NCBI GenBank assembly: GCA_035454085.1
Contig: DAOTEJ010000070.1
Span: 1 to 13,773, forward strand
Direction of reading: 5' to 3'
Length of the DNA stretch: 13,773 nt
Source: DAOTEJ01 sp035454085
GTDB lineage: Bacteria > Pseudomonadota > Gammaproteobacteria > Burkholderiales > Burkholderiaceae_F
The notes below the pieces were generated by a model that was given only the letters and a program-made list of their open reading frames with translations, made no database searches and was not told the DNA's origin. This document shows, one piece after another, positions 1 through 6,687 of this stretch (positions are counted from its first letter, which is position 1; each line of letters opens with the position of its first letter). The translations under genes and the position numbers were made by a program.

Positions 1-269
1 CCGGCATCCGCCAGGGCGATTGGAAGCTGATCTGGCGCGCGCCCCTGCCCGAGGGCATCGAGCTCTACGACCTTGCCAAGGACCCGTACGAGAAGAACAA
101 CGTCGCTGCTCAGCACCCCGAGGTGGTGGCCAGGCTGCGCCAGCGCGCCAACGAATTGGCCGCCACGCAGCAGAAGTCGCTGCTGATGCAGACCGAGTTC
201 GAGGCGCTGCGCCAGCGTCTGAAGCTGCCGCCGGCGCTGCCGGGCGAGGAACTGGTGCTGACCGAGTAG
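1..269 (+). CDS. Sulfatase (arylsulfatase-like), C-terminal fragment
   Basis: Only the last 88 residues are inside the window; the reading frame enters at base 3 and ends at TAG 267-269. The visible part reads GIRQGDWKLIW, then IELYDLAKDPYEKNNVA, then a charged helix (HPEVVARLRQRANEL). This is the C-terminal subdomain typical of alkaline-phosphatase-superfamily sulfatases: a strand around 'R.GDWKLI', 'ELYDL.KDP.E..N' and a closing helix. The catalytic formylglycine motif and metal ligands lie upstream, outside the window, so substrate and activity cannot be judged. The 153 bases to the next gene and a promoter-like sequence there suggest it is transcribed separately from the DUF2946 operon. 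A related phosphodiesterase of the same superfamily cannot be excluded. Confidence 0.8.
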   Translation, partial: GIRQGDWKLIWRAPLPEGIELYDLAKDPYEKNNVAAQHPEVVARLRQRANELAATQQKSLLMQTEFEALRQRLKLPPALPGEELVLTE

Positions 270-386
270 GGGCCACGCGCGCAGTCGCGGCGCGCACTTC
301 GCCCGCGCGGAACGAAGGGTCGAGGGGCGCCCCAGGAGCCCCACCCGGGAGCACGAAGACGGGCAGTGGCCCGTGCATCGAGGCGG
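270..386. other. Intergenic region after the sulfatase gene
   Basis: This GC-rich stretch holds no convincing gene. It contains several short self-complementary GC blocks (GCGCGC at 278-283 and 290-295; GGGGCGCCCC at 324-333) that could fold. There is no clear stem followed by a T run, so I do not call an intrinsic terminator for the sulfatase gene. Confidence 0.4.
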
Positions 387-445
387 CTGTGACAGTCGGG
401 ACAACTCGGCTACGATCGCGTCGTGCGTAACGTCCCCTGTCACAG
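387..445. repeat. Two palindromic CTGTNACAG boxes flanking the promoter and start codon
   Basis: CTGTGACAG (387-395) and CTGTCACAG (437-445) are exact inverted copies, and each is also a dyad (CTGT-N-ACAG). Their centres are 50 bases apart, close to five helical turns. The first overlaps the candidate -35 box and the second lies just inside the DUF2946 coding start. This is the layout expected of a repressor operator pair, but no protein is assigned to it. Confidence 0.4.
389..416 (+). promoter_or_regulatory. Candidate sigma-70 promoter for the DUF2946 operon
   Basis: GTGACA at 389-394 (5 of 6 to TTGACA) is separated by 16 bases from TACGAT at 411-416 (4 of 6 to TATAAT). A start of transcription would then fall at about 422-424, on top of the GTG start codon at 423. 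Either the DUF2946 message is leaderless or the promoter or the start codon is misassigned. Seen by eye only. Confidence 0.4.
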
Positions 446-818
446 TGGCGCGGTCGTTCGGGCGACGATCTTCGTCCTGCTCGCCAACCTACTCTTGCCG
501 ATGTTCGGCCTCGGGGTGCACGCGCCTCGGACCGGACTTGCAGGGGCGAGTGCGATCGGCGACGTATGTTCGGTTCGCACACCGGGGCGTGGTGTCCCGA
601 ACGACGCACCGGTGCCGGTCAAGTCGCTGGCTCACGGGGACCACTGCCCCTTCTGCACCTCCGGAGTTGGTCCGCTGATCGTCGACACGCGGGCGGGCGT
701 GCTGTTCCTTCCTCGCCTCGCCGCGGACCCGCCACCGCTCTTCCTGCACGGGCCGCGTCCGCTCGCCCAATGGGCCGTCAGGCGCGCCCGCGGTCCTCCT
801 CTCCCCTCCCTCGCCTGA
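423..818 (+). CDS. cruR: DUF2946 protein, CruR-like copper-responsive upstream ORF
   Basis: This is a 131-residue protein with a GTG start. A hydrophobic segment (about 13-32) gives a signal or anchor sequence. Residues 71-78 read HGDHCPFC, the DUF2946 metal-type motif with a CxxC (C75, C78) and two His; a further Cys is at 49. The tail carries PPP at 103-105 and RARGPP at 121-126, five residues before the stop. Members of this family named CruR in Bordetella pertussis act as an upstream ORF. The nascent chain senses copper by its CxxC, which relieves arrest on a C-terminal RAPP motif and allows Rho-dependent termination before the downstream TonB-transporter gene. Here the gene also lies directly ahead of a TonB receptor gene, with RGPP in place of RAPP. 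Family assignment is firm; the regulatory role is inferred. No Shine-Dalgarno sequence is evident for the GTG, so the start is uncertain. Confidence 0.75.
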   Translation: MRNVPCHSGAVVRATIFVLLANLLLPMFGLGVHAPRTGLAGASAIGDVCSVRTPGRGVPNDAPVPVKSLAHGDHCPFCTSGVGPLIVDTRAGVLFLPRLAADPPPLFLHGPRPLAQWAVRRARGPPLPSLA

Positions 819-987
819 CGTCATCGCTGGTCGCCAGCCCATTCCGGCGCGCGACCGCACGCCGCGCGGCACACGCCGCGCCCGATCGCGTCCGCTCGCG
901 CTGCCAGAACTAGGCCCCTGATAGGCGCCTCGGCGGTGCGTCGGCGCCGAACGCCGCCATGACTTCCATGGCGGTGGGAGGAGACAC
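819..987 (+). promoter_or_regulatory. Leader between the DUF2946 gene and the receptor gene, with hairpin next to the ribosome binding site
   Basis: These 169 bases hold no gene. A stem CCGCCATG (954-961) with CATGGCGG (967-974), loop ACTTC, ends one base before the Shine-Dalgarno GGGAGGAG (976-983) of the receptor gene. The CCGCC arm could pair instead with GGCGG at 932-936, so two exclusive folds are possible. GGCGCC occurs at 924-929 and again at 943-948. The first part (about 800-900) is C-rich, as a Rho loading site would be. No Fur box is visible. Confidence 0.45.
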
Positions 988-2940
988 ATGCAGAAGAAGA
1001 TCATCGCCGCCGCCTGCGCGGCTGCGTTCCCTATGCTGGGTGCTAGCGCTCAGGAGGTGCGGCCCGGCGAACGTTCCGGCAACCCGGTCGTGCTCGACAC
1101 CGTCATCGTCACGGCATCGGGTCGCCCGCAGGCTATCCAGGATGTTCAGGCCTCGGCGCAAGTCATCACAGAAAGCGACCTGCAGGCGTTTCCCGGAACC
1201 AGCGTCACTGACGGCCTCAAGATGGCGGTCGGTGTCGACGCTCGCGCCTACGGTGGAACCGCTACGGTGGCCATGCGGGGCCTGCTAACCAACGCGGGGT
1301 CGCCGATCCTGACCCTGGTGAATGGGTTGCGGCGCCCCGCGAAGTATGGAGTCTCCAACCTCAATCTGTACGAACTCGAGAATGTCGAGCGCGTCGAGAT
1401 CGTTCGCGGCCCCATGTCCGCACTGTTCGGTGCCGACGCGATGGGAGGGGTGATCAACATCATTACCCGCACGCCCATCGGCAACGAGGGCGTCACCGGA
1501 AGCGTTCGCGGCCTCGCGGGTGTGACCTATGACAGCCAGCGCAACACCTATTACGCCGGAGGTGACGTGGCATTCGGTACTGGCGAGGTGCGCCACCGGG
1601 TGAGCGCCGAGTACCGCACGCGCCAGGAATTCCGCTACAACGAGGCTGCCTACCTCGTCGATCTTGGCAACGTCGATCAGGTCTTCGGCACCTACGAAGG
1701 CGGGTGGACGCTCGCGCCCGGGCAGCGCCTGCGCTGGACCCTGGAGTATGTCGACCAGAACGACACCTCGCCCGGGCTGCTTGCAGCAGCCCCACCGACC
1801 CGCCCGACGGCGCTGCCTTACACGGGCTTCGAGCGCGAGACGCGCTGGTTCGGCGCCCTGAACTATTCAGGCGAGATCGGTCCGGGCACGGTCACGGTCG
1901 ATCTCGGCTACGGCGATTCTGACGGGGCAACCACGCGCAGCTTTCCCAACATCGAGACCACGCTCTACAAGCAGCTTCAGGCGCAGGCCGTTTACGGCAT
2001 GAACCTGGGTGCGCACTCGCTGCTTGCTGGTGTGGGCACGCTGCAGGACGACGTGGACGTGAGCATCAACAGCCGCGCCGAGAAGCGGACCAACAATTAC
2101 GTGCTGGCGCAGGACGAATGGACCCTCATGCCGGCGCTGAAGGCGCTGCTGGGACTGCGCTACGACAGCTTCACCGACTTTGGATCGGTCGTGTCGCCGC
2201 GCGTGTCGGTGCTGTACTCGCCCGCCGAGTGGTCGCTGCGCGCCGGCTACGGTCAAGGCTTCCGGGCACCCAATCCGCTCGAGCAGTACTCGAGTTTCCT
2301 GCGCGGGCGTTTCCTGGTCGTGGGCAATCCGAACCTGCAGCCCGAGGAGTCCAAGTCATGGGAAGTCGCGGCGGCCTGGCATTCGGCGGCGCTCAGTGCG
2401 GAGCTGGTCTACTTCAATTCGGTCGTGACCAACCTGATCCAAACCGTGACCCGACCGCGCCTGCCGGGTGATCCTGGGCAGGTGCTCTCGCGCGCCGTGT
2501 ACTCGAACGTCGCGGAGGCGGACATCAGTGGTCTCGAAGCCAGCCTGGGGTGGCGCTTCGCGCCGGCCTGGTGGCTGGCGGCCGGCTGGAACTACCTCAG
2601 CGCGATCGATGCCTCGACCGGCCAGCGACTTACCCAGCGTTACCGTCAGATGTGGCAGGGCAATCTGCGGTACGAACAGGGCGCGTGGCGCGCGGATGTG
2701 ATCACCCGCTACTACCTCGACTTCTACAACAGCGATCCCGCGATCCGCGGCAGCCTGCCGTTCAACACCAACTACGGCACGACCGAACTGAAACTGAGCT
2801 ATGGCATGGGAGGCTGGACCGCGTCTGCGGGCGTCCAGAACCTCTTCAACCGTGCGCAGCCGGTCAACTGGAACAACGTGGGCTCCGTGATGGACCCGCC
2901 AGCGCGGTTCTTTTACGGCAACCTGCGCTACGCGTTCTAG
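988..2940 (+). CDS. TonB-dependent outer-membrane receptor (heme-receptor-like)
   Basis: This 650-residue protein has a good Shine-Dalgarno (GGGAGGAG) four bases before the ATG. A signal peptide (about 1-21, ending ASA) is followed by a TonB box (LDTVIVTAS, 36-44). The plug domain includes NVERVEIVRGPMSALFGADA and GGVINIITRTP (about 132-163). The rest is a 22-strand-type barrel ending in aromatic YAF for BAM recognition. FRAP (425-428) and NPNL (447-450), the motif pair of heme and hemoglobin receptors, are present. No histidine lies in the loop between them or anywhere in the plug; the only His are 203, 343 and 465. The role is TonB-driven import of a scarce metal complex into the periplasm, to be passed to the ABC system encoded next. 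The TonB-receptor call is near certain; the heme specificity is doubtful. Confidence 0.93.
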   Translation: MQKKIIAAACAAAFPMLGASAQEVRPGERSGNPVVLDTVIVTASGRPQAIQDVQASAQVITESDLQAFPGTSVTDGLKMAVGVDARAYGGTATVAMRGLLTNAGSPILTLVNGLRRPAKYGVSNLNLYELENVERVEIVRGPMSALFGADAMGGVINIITRTPIGNEGVTGSVRGLAGVTYDSQRNTYYAGGDVAFGTGEVRHRVSAEYRTRQEFRYNEAAYLVDLGNVDQVFGTYEGGWTLAPGQRLRWTLEYVDQNDTSPGLLAAAPPTRPTALPYTGFERETRWFGALNYSGEIGPGTVTVDLGYGDSDGATTRSFPNIETTLYKQLQAQAVYGMNLGAHSLLAGVGTLQDDVDVSINSRAEKRTNNYVLAQDEWTLMPALKALLGLRYDSFTDFGSVVSPRVSVLYSPAEWSLRAGYGQGFRAPNPLEQYSSFLRGRFLVVGNPNLQPEESKSWEVAAAWHSAALSAELVYFNSVVTNLIQTVTRPRLPGDPGQVLSRAVYSNVAEADISGLEASLGWRFAPAWWLAAGWNYLSAIDASTGQRLTQRYRQMWQGNLRYEQGAWRADVITRYYLDFYNSDPAIRGSLPFNTNYGTTELKLSYGMGGWTASAGVQNLFNRAQPVNWNNVGSVMDPPARFFYGNLRYAF

Positions 2941-2953
2941 GGGAATGGGCGAC

Positions 2954-3904
2954 ATGAACTCAGATCACCTGATTCCCAGCGCAACGCGCCACGACCCGCG
3001 GGTCGTTCTCGACGCCTGGGAGGCCTTGCGTGCCGCCCACCCGCACGTTCACGGTCCCGAGGCCGCAGCCATGCTCGGCGTGCCTGAGGCCGCGCTCGTG
3101 GCCTCCAAGGTCGGGCAGGGCGCGACCGTCGGCCTGCGTCCCAGCCTGCGCGCCGCACTCTCAAGCTGTGCCGCGTGGGGCAAGTCGCTCGTCGCGCTAC
3201 GCAACGAGGCTGGCGTGATGCTCAACGTGCTTGACGAGGTGACTCTGGCAGACGCCGGTGCGGGCTTGGTCAAACTCGTGGGCCGGGCTCACGAACTGCT
3301 CCTGGCCGACACCGCCATCGCCAGCCTCTTCCTGCTCGAAGACAACGACAGCCACGGCCACACGCTGAGCCTGAACTGGTTCGACGCGGGAGGCGACGTG
3401 ATCGGGCGCGTGTTCCTGATGTCGAAGGCAGGACGAGAGCGGGCACTCCCAGAGATCGTCAGCCTGGCGCTGGCGCAGCAGTCACGCACTCTTGAGTTTG
3501 ACCCCGCGGCCGCGCGGCCCGACCTGCTGCGGCTCGCTCCGCGCACTGAGCCGCGGGCCTCGTCTCAGCCCAGACCCGCTCCAGCGCGATTCGCGGCCGA
3601 CGCGATCCTTGCCCTCGCCGACCTCCCTTCGGTGAGCGTGACGATGGAAGGTCGCGGTGGTGCGGGGCACTACTTGGGAGCGGTCACCAGGACCAGCCAG
3701 ACCGGCCCCGCGGTGCATGCCACCAGCAGCGAAATTAAGCTGCACCTGCGCCCGGCCGCCTTTGTGGCCGCCTGCCTGTCGACTTCTGAGGGGGGCGACC
3801 CCTGCGCCAGACTCGTCGACGGCCAGGGCGGCGCTCTCACCCTGTCCGCGCCTCGCGTCCCAGGCAGCTCCTGGGATGCCCTCATCGCCAAGGAACTCCC
3901 ATGA
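2954..3904 (+). CDS. HmuS/HemS-like hemin-utilisation protein, short form
   Basis: This is a 316-residue cytoplasmic protein. I start at ATG 2954 because AGGGGA (2939-2944) sits nine bases ahead of it; ATG 2945 in the same frame overlaps that signal. Two weakly similar halves are seen, as in HemS/HmuS. The first (about 65-155) has LVALRNEAGVMLNV and a SLNWFDAGGDVIGRVF strand pair. The second (about 215-310) has GHYLGAVTRTSQ, IKLHLRP and a closing WDAL. In the family the protein accepts or breaks down heme from the transporter. Known members are about 340-350 residues and carry a helix with 'TDVH' and the axial His between the halves. Here that stretch is replaced by a short Pro/Arg/Ala linker (about 185-212). 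The stop overlaps the next start by 4 bases (ATGA). Family membership is fairly sure; heme binding is questionable. Confidence 0.75.
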   Translation: MNSDHLIPSATRHDPRVVLDAWEALRAAHPHVHGPEAAAMLGVPEAALVASKVGQGATVGLRPSLRAALSSCAAWGKSLVALRNEAGVMLNVLDEVTLADAGAGLVKLVGRAHELLLADTAIASLFLLEDNDSHGHTLSLNWFDAGGDVIGRVFLMSKAGRERALPEIVSLALAQQSRTLEFDPAAARPDLLRLAPRTEPRASSQPRPAPARFAADAILALADLPSVSVTMEGRGGAGHYLGAVTRTSQTGPAVHATSSEIKLHLRPAAFVAACLSTSEGGDPCARLVDGQGGALTLSAPRVPGSSWDALIAKELP

Positions 3905-4782
3905 ATGAAGTCCTCGTCTCGCGCCGGCGTCTGTGCTCGGCGTGTCTCTTGCTCGGCGCCCTGGGTTTTGGCAGCCTGTCGGGCGTTGGTGCGCAGAGCA
4001 AACCCGAACGGCTGATCGTCGCCAACAGCTACCTCGCCGAGATCGTCGTGGCTCTTGGCGCGGGGGCTTCCATCGTGGCAGTCAGCGGCGGCACAGACCA
4101 CCTCGCCGAGCTGGCCAAGGCTCCTCGCCTGCCAGGCTTTCGTCAGACCTCGGCCGAGCCCATGCTCGCGCTCGCTCCCACGCGCGTTCTGATTGCCGAC
4201 GCCTTCACGCATCCGCAGACGCTCGAGCAGTTGCGGGCGGCGGGCGTGCAGGTTGACCTGATCGAGGCGGAGGCTAGCCCCGAGGGCGTGGTGCGACGCA
4301 TCCGCGTGATCGCCAGGATTCTCGGCAAGCCGACCGAGGGGGAGGCCCTGGCGGCCAAGTTTCAGCGGGAGATGGCCGAGGCGCGCGCCTTCGTGGCGCG
4401 CGCCAGGACGCAGCCGCGCGCGCTCTTCATCCTCGCGGGAGGCGGGCGGCCCACAATCGTGGCGGGCCGGAATACCAACCCCGCGGCGATGATCGAGTTG
4501 GCGGGCGGTCACAACGTCGCCGACGGCTTCGAGGGTTTCAAGTCCATGAGCCAGGAGGTGATGGTCGAGGTCGCGCCCGAGTTCATCCTGACCAACAAGG
4601 AAGGACGCGAGCTCTCGGACGGCCTTCCCGTGGCCCTGCGGGCACCAGGCGCCATGGCCACGCCGGCGGGCAAGGCCGGCCGCCTGATCTCGATCCCCAA
4701 CGAGTACCTTCAAGGGATGGGGATACTCACGCCTCGCGGGATCGTGTTGCTGGCCCAGCAGTTGCATCCGGGGCTCAAGTGA
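3901..4782 (+). CDS. hmuT: HmuT-like periplasmic substrate-binding protein
   Basis: This 293-residue protein starts at ATG 3901, with AAGGAA five bases upstream. The N-terminus has SRRR followed by a hydrophobic stretch (about 7-31), so export may be by Tat or Sec; cleavage is likely near GVGAQ. It is a class III binding protein. The N-lobe begins RLIVANSYLAEIVVALG, and the C-lobe has AMIELAGGHNVADGFEGFKSMS (about 197-217), the HmuT/PhuT pattern ('AGG.N...GYEGYKPLS'). In heme-binding relatives a Tyr ligand lies in 'GY.R.LSAEG'; here the aligned segment is PGFRQTSAEP, with Phe80 in its place. It should deliver ligand from the periplasm to the HmuUV-like complex. It is translationally coupled to the permease by a GTGA overlap. 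Confidence 0.85.
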   Translation: MNEVLVSRRRLCSACLLLGALGFGSLSGVGAQSKPERLIVANSYLAEIVVALGAGASIVAVSGGTDHLAELAKAPRLPGFRQTSAEPMLALAPTRVLIADAFTHPQTLEQLRAAGVQVDLIEAEASPEGVVRRIRVIARILGKPTEGEALAAKFQREMAEARAFVARARTQPRALFILAGGGRPTIVAGRNTNPAAMIELAGGHNVADGFEGFKSMSQEVMVEVAPEFILTNKEGRELSDGLPVALRAPGAMATPAGKAGRLISIPNEYLQGMGILTPRGIVLLAQQLHPGLK

Positions 4783-5828
4783 GCGAGGCGGCGCCCGCGC
4801 GGCACCTCGCGCCGCTGATTGTCCTGTCTGCATGCGTGCTGCTCGGCGCCGTCGCTGTGATCGCCATTGGCACGGGCGCCGTGAAGATCGAGCCTGGAAA
4901 GGTGCTCGCGATCCTGCTCGGCCAGGCCTCGCCTGACGTCACCGAGGCGCAGCGGGTGGTCGTGTGGAGCGTGCGCCTGCCGCGCGTTCTGCTGGCGATC
5001 GTTGCTGGTGCCGGCCTTGCGATCACCGGCGTGTTGATGCAGGCGCTGTTCCGCAATCCACTCGCCGACCCGGCCTTGATCGGCGTGTCGGCGGGCGCCG
5101 CTCTTGGAGCCGTCACCGTCATCGTGCTCGGCGCGACGGTCCTGCAGGGAGCGAGCCGCCTGCTTGGCGTGTGGACTCTGCCCGCGGCGGCCTTCACGGG
5201 TGCATTGGCCACCGCCCTCATCGTCTTCAGGTTCAGCAATCGCGACGGGGTCTTGGACCCCACGACCATGCTGCTGTGTGGCATCGCGATAAATGCCCTG
5301 AGCGGCGCGGGCATCGGCTTGCTGACCTATCTGGCCACCGACGAACAGTTGCGCAACCTGACCTTCTGGAGCCTTGGCAGCCTGAGCGCTGCCACCTGGG
5401 GGGCGCTGCTCGGCACGCTCCCGGCGGCCCTGGCCCTGGCGCTGGCCGTGCCGCGCGTGGTGCTCGGCCTGAACGCGCTTTTGCTTGGCGAGTCCGAGGC
5501 CTTGCATCTGGGTATCCCGGTCGAAGGACTGAAGCGTCTGGTCATCGCGCTGACTGCGGCGGCTGCCGGATCGGTCGTGGCTGTGTCGGGAGTGATCGGC
5601 TTCGTCGGCCTGGTCTGCCCGCACCTTGCACGCCTTCTGGTGGGACCAAACCACCGCTACGTGCTGCCCTTGGCGGCGGCACTCGGGGCCATTCTGCTTA
5701 CGGCCGGGGACATGATCGCCCGCACCGTCGTTCGCCCCGCGGAGCTGCCCATCGGCATCCTCACCGCCCTGCTTGGTGCGCCCTTCTTCCTGTGGCTGTT
5801 GCGCAGGGAGTCTGCTCATGGCCATTGA
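4779..5828 (+). CDS. hmuU: FecCD-family ABC permease, HmuU-like
   Basis: This 349-residue polytopic membrane protein has a GTG start overlapping the hmuT-like stop by 4 bases. It shows the FecCD/BtuC signatures: MQALFRNPLADPALIGVSAG (about 87-106), GFVGLVCPHLARLLVGPNHR in the C-terminal third, and ELPIGILTALLGAPFFLWLL near the end. About ten membrane helices are expected, forming a homodimeric pore with two copies of the ATPase. The length is normal for the family. Its place between the binding protein and the ATPase fixes its job as the inner-membrane channel of the same importer. The family also serves siderophores and cobalamin, so the permease alone does not reveal the substrate. Confidence 0.93.
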   Translation: MSEAAPARHLAPLIVLSACVLLGAVAVIAIGTGAVKIEPGKVLAILLGQASPDVTEAQRVVVWSVRLPRVLLAIVAGAGLAITGVLMQALFRNPLADPALIGVSAGAALGAVTVIVLGATVLQGASRLLGVWTLPAAAFTGALATALIVFRFSNRDGVLDPTTMLLCGIAINALSGAGIGLLTYLATDEQLRNLTFWSLGSLSAATWGALLGTLPAALALALAVPRVVLGLNALLLGESEALHLGIPVEGLKRLVIALTAAAAGSVVAVSGVIGFVGLVCPHLARLLVGPNHRYVLPLAAALGAILLTAGDMIARTVVRPAELPIGILTALLGAPFFLWLLRRESAHGH

Positions 5829-6639
5829 CGCCGGTGTCGAGCCCAGCCTCGCGCTGGAGCACGTGAGCGTGTTCCGGGGCCGGCGCGCCCTGGTGCAAAG
5901 TGCGTCGTTGCAGGCCGGACGCGGCGAGTTCATCGCTCTGGTCGGTCCCAATGGCGCAGGAAAGTCGAGCCTGCTGCGGGCGGTGACGGGCGAGTGGACG
6001 AGCTCCGGTCAGGTGCGGTTGTTCGGGCGCGCGCGCGCCGACTGGCCCGTCCGTGAACTGGCCCGCCGGCTGGCCGTCATGCCCCAATCCTCGTCGCTGG
6101 TGTTCGCCTTCACCGTCTCCGAACTGATCGCGATGGGTCGTCTGCCCCACGCGGGGTGCGGCCGGCGCCACGATCGCGATGTGGTCGAGGAGGTTGTCGA
6201 GCGCTTGGGACTCCAAGCCCTGCGGAACCGCAGCTACACCACGCTTTCCGGCGGCGAGCGTCAACGAGCGCAGTTCGGACGCGTACTGGCGCAGATCTGG
6301 GAGGCGCCGGGTGATGCGCTTCTGCTGCTCGACGAGCCGACGTCGGCACTCGACCTGGCCCAGCAGCTGAGCCTGCTGTCGATCGCGCGCGAGCGGGCCG
6401 AGGCGGGCACCTGCGTGATCGCGGTGATGCACGACCTGAACCTCGCGGCGCGCTTCGCGACGCGCGTGGTGGCGATGGCCGGCGGGCGTGTCCTGCACGA
6501 TGGCACCTGCCGCGCGCTGTACTCCCCCACCATTCTTGCCGAAGTCTTCGGCGTGGTGGCCGAGGTAGAGCATGCCGCCTGCGACGGAACGCCGATCGTC
6601 ATTGCGCGCACTCTCGACAAACGACGACGCGGCCCCTGA
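5818..6639 (+). CDS. hmuV: Heme-type ABC transporter ATP-binding protein, HmuV-like
   Basis: This 273-residue ATPase starts at ATG 5818, chosen because AGGGAG (5805-5810) lies seven bases upstream and the product then begins just before the ABC fold. It overlaps the permease stop by 11 bases. All ABC motifs are intact: Walker A GPNGAGKS (43-50), Q-loop MPQ (88-90), signature LSGGERQR (143-150), Walker B LLLLDEP (168-174) and H-loop MHDLN (H205). The EAPGDALLLLDEPTSALDL stretch is typical of HmuV, which carries a short insertion before Walker B. It powers import through the HmuU-like pore. It is the last gene of the + strand operon; a hairpin follows 2 bases after the stop. Confidence 0.94.
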   Translation: MAIDAGVEPSLALEHVSVFRGRRALVQSASLQAGRGEFIALVGPNGAGKSSLLRAVTGEWTSSGQVRLFGRARADWPVRELARRLAVMPQSSSLVFAFTVSELIAMGRLPHAGCGRRHDRDVVEEVVERLGLQALRNRSYTTLSGGERQRAQFGRVLAQIWEAPGDALLLLDEPTSALDLAQQLSLLSIARERAEAGTCVIAVMHDLNLAARFATRVVAMAGGRVLHDGTCRALYSPTILAEVFGVVAEVEHAACDGTPIVIARTLDKRRRGP

Positions 6640-6640
6640 A

Positions 6641-6684
6641 CCACGGGCCGCCCCGCGCGCAGCGATGCCTGCGCGCATCCGTGG
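6641..6684. terminator. Hairpin between the convergent operons
   Basis: An outer stem CCACGG/CCGTGG (6641-6646 with 6679-6684) encloses a strong inner stem GCGCGCAG/CTGCGCGC (6655-6662 with 6669-6676), loop CGATGC. It lies in the 48-base gap between the hmuV-like and ttrR-like stop codons, so it could end transcription from both sides. No T run follows on either strand, so efficiency as an intrinsic terminator is uncertain. Confidence 0.45.
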
Positions 6685-6687
6685 GGT

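Noticed and set aside
819..987. Fur box ahead of the receptor gene
   Set aside because: Expected for a heme-uptake operon, but no AT-rich GATAAT-type repeats are present in this GC-rich leader or before 423.
489..1004. A 171-codon - strand open frame across the DUF2946 gene and leader
   Set aside because: No domain, Arg-rich, and it conflicts with the DUF2946 gene and the receptor start, both supported by motifs.
3670..4833. A 387-codon - strand open frame opposite the HmuT-like gene
   Set aside because: Antisense shadow; the + strand gene is coupled to its neighbours and shows family motifs.
4710..5951. A 413-codon - strand open frame opposite the permease gene
   Set aside because: Its translation is rich in Arg/Gln/Gly/His with no domain, and the + strand encodes an intact FecCD permease with conserved motifs.
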